A program made the position numbers and the translations under genes. From assembly GCF_000378345.1 (NCBI RefSeq), contig NZ_KB899546.1, forward strand, positions 313,523-377,522: 64,000 bases of DNA. Direction: 5' to 3'. This stretch comes from Hirschia maritima DSM 19733 (lineage in GTDB: Bacteria > Pseudomonadota > Alphaproteobacteria > Caulobacterales > Hyphomonadaceae). Under the pieces are notes generated by a model. That model was not told where the DNA came from. It did not search any database and worked only from the letters and a program-made list of their open reading frames with translations. Positions 63,419 to 64,000 of this stretch are shown here, one piece after another (the first letter of the stretch is position 1; every line of letters begins with the position of its first letter).

Positions 63419-64000
63419 ATGCAAATTACCTCGATCGGAATATTGATTATATTTACATCGATGTTCCTTTCGGGGTGCGCGCATCAAAAAGTCTCTACAA
63501 CGCAGAACAAAAGTGATGCAGAAGTAAAAGAACCTCGTAAAACATCCCCAGATTTAAAACCCGTTGAAATCAAAGAGCTAGGAGACGGTGTATGGATTCA
63601 CACATCCTATAAGATTGTGATGCCATGGGGAAATGTTCTTACAAATGGCCTTATCATTGAGCGAGGAAACCACACTGTATTGATTGATACGGCGTGGAAT
63701 GATGAACAAACAGCCGAGATATTAGATTGGGCCGAAATTACTCTTAAGAAACCTGTTCAAGCGTCCATCCATACTCATGCTCACAGTGATAAAATGGGTG
63801 GAATGAAAGCACTGCATTCTAGAGGCGTTGTAACTTATGCCTCAAAGCTCACGAATAAATTGGCGTTAGAGCGCGGCTTGGATCAAGCTCAGAGCCAGTT
63901 GGACTTGTCTGAAATTGGTGATCAAATTGAATGGAATGGGCTCAGTGTATTGTATCCGGGGGGAGGTCATTCAGAGGACAATATTGTCGTAAATGATTTT
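63419..64000 (+). CDS. Subclass B1 metallo-beta-lactamase, lipoprotein type (3' end cut off by window edge)
   Basis: Predicted periplasmic zinc hydrolase of the B1 class. 194 residues are visible with no stop. The signal peptide ends at FLSGC (lipobox, C20), so the enzyme is probably lipid-anchored, as in NDM. After a 30-residue linker comes the B1 fold: H120-A-H122-S-D124 (the HxHxD of Zn1/Zn2) followed by KMGG, and H184 in GGGHSEDNIVV. The Zn2 Cys and last His lie outside the window. Its ATG is 5 nt after the fabI stop, with AAGG inside fabI as ribosome site, so it is likely co-transcribed with fabI. Substrate range cannot be read from sequence. Confidence 0.9.
   Translation, partial: MQITSIGILIIFTSMFLSGCAHQKVSTTQNKSDAEVKEPRKTSPDLKPVEIKELGDGVWIHTSYKIVMPWGNVLTNGLIIERGNHTVLIDTAWNDEQTAEILDWAEITLKKPVQASIHTHAHSDKMGGMKALHSRGVVTYASKLTNKLALERGLDQAQSQLDLSEIGDQIEWNGLSVLYPGGGHSEDNIVVNDF

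Noticed and set aside
1-64000. CRISPR arrays, insertion sequences, prophage genes or a replication origin
   Set aside because: No regularly spaced repeats, transposases, integrases, phage proteins or DnaA-box clusters were recognised on reading the window.

Overview
The window is ordinary chromosome from an alphaproteobacterium of moderately low GC. Three things point there: the gene content, the synteny blocks (mutS-glnD-murJ-trpS; fur-miaB-phoH-ybeY-corC-lnt-XRE; hrcA-grpE divergent from rph, followed by rdgB-hemW; rsmI-yraN-BON-gshB), and a Fur protein without the structural CxxC pair. The soluble hybrid kinase resembling ShkA, the hslVU cluster and the many small lipoproteins fit the Caulobacterales/Hyphomonadaceae, for example a Hirschia-like marine bacterium. 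That placement is inference. No insertion sequence, prophage, CRISPR array or plasmid feature was seen, and no gene-free stretch exceeds 300 bases.

Region by region. 1-1270: end of a histidine operon on the minus strand (hisB, then hisH running off the left edge). 1415-3145: a membrane EAL phosphodiesterase with a ruined GGDEF domain. 3252-7204: hslV, a multi-pass membrane protein, hslU and two small conserved genes. 7213-14477: an AlkB-like dioxygenase, dnaK, dnaJ, dapB, then on the minus strand a lipoprotein cyclophilin, glyoxalase I and two small membrane proteins. 14584-23219: nth, an ATP-grasp ligase, an adenosine-kinase-type PfkB sugar kinase, an HxlR regulator, grpE-hrcA facing away from rph, an inverted XRE/DUF2975 pair, then rdgB-hemW. 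23275-31725: an LpoA-like lipoprotein divergent from rsmI-yraN, a BON lipoprotein, gshB, a tiny secreted protein, comM and a cytoplasmic hybrid histidine kinase. 31730-46136: a long AmpG-like permease, maeB (minus), mutS, glnD, murJ, trpS, a copper-chaperone lipoprotein and a DUF2333 protein. 46210-55191: a universal stress protein, an Nfu Fe-S scaffold, tsaB, rimI, fur, miaB, phoH, ybeY, corC, lnt and an XRE regulator. 55308-55384: tRNA-Arg(CCG). 55415-62476: an SDR and a complete hut (histidine degradation) cluster, hutIHU against hutCG, with a palindromic operator between the two arms. 62601-64000: fabI and the first part of a subclass B1 metallo-beta-lactamase lipoprotein.

The genes form functional groups. 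Protein quality control is dense in the first 20 kb (HslVU, DnaK/DnaJ/GrpE, HrcA). Histidine is both made (hisB/hisH) and degraded (hutIHUCG) here. Cell-envelope functions are spread through the window (LpoA-like, AmpG-like, MurJ, Lnt, DapB, FabI, B1 lactamase). Two proteins, the EAL phosphodiesterase and the hybrid kinase with a pseudo-receiver, suggest cyclic-di-GMP signalling. The most interesting items are the chromosomal B1 metallo-beta-lactamase next to fabI, the ShkA-like kinase, the pseudo-GGDEF/EAL protein, and the membrane gene translationally embedded between hslV and hslU.
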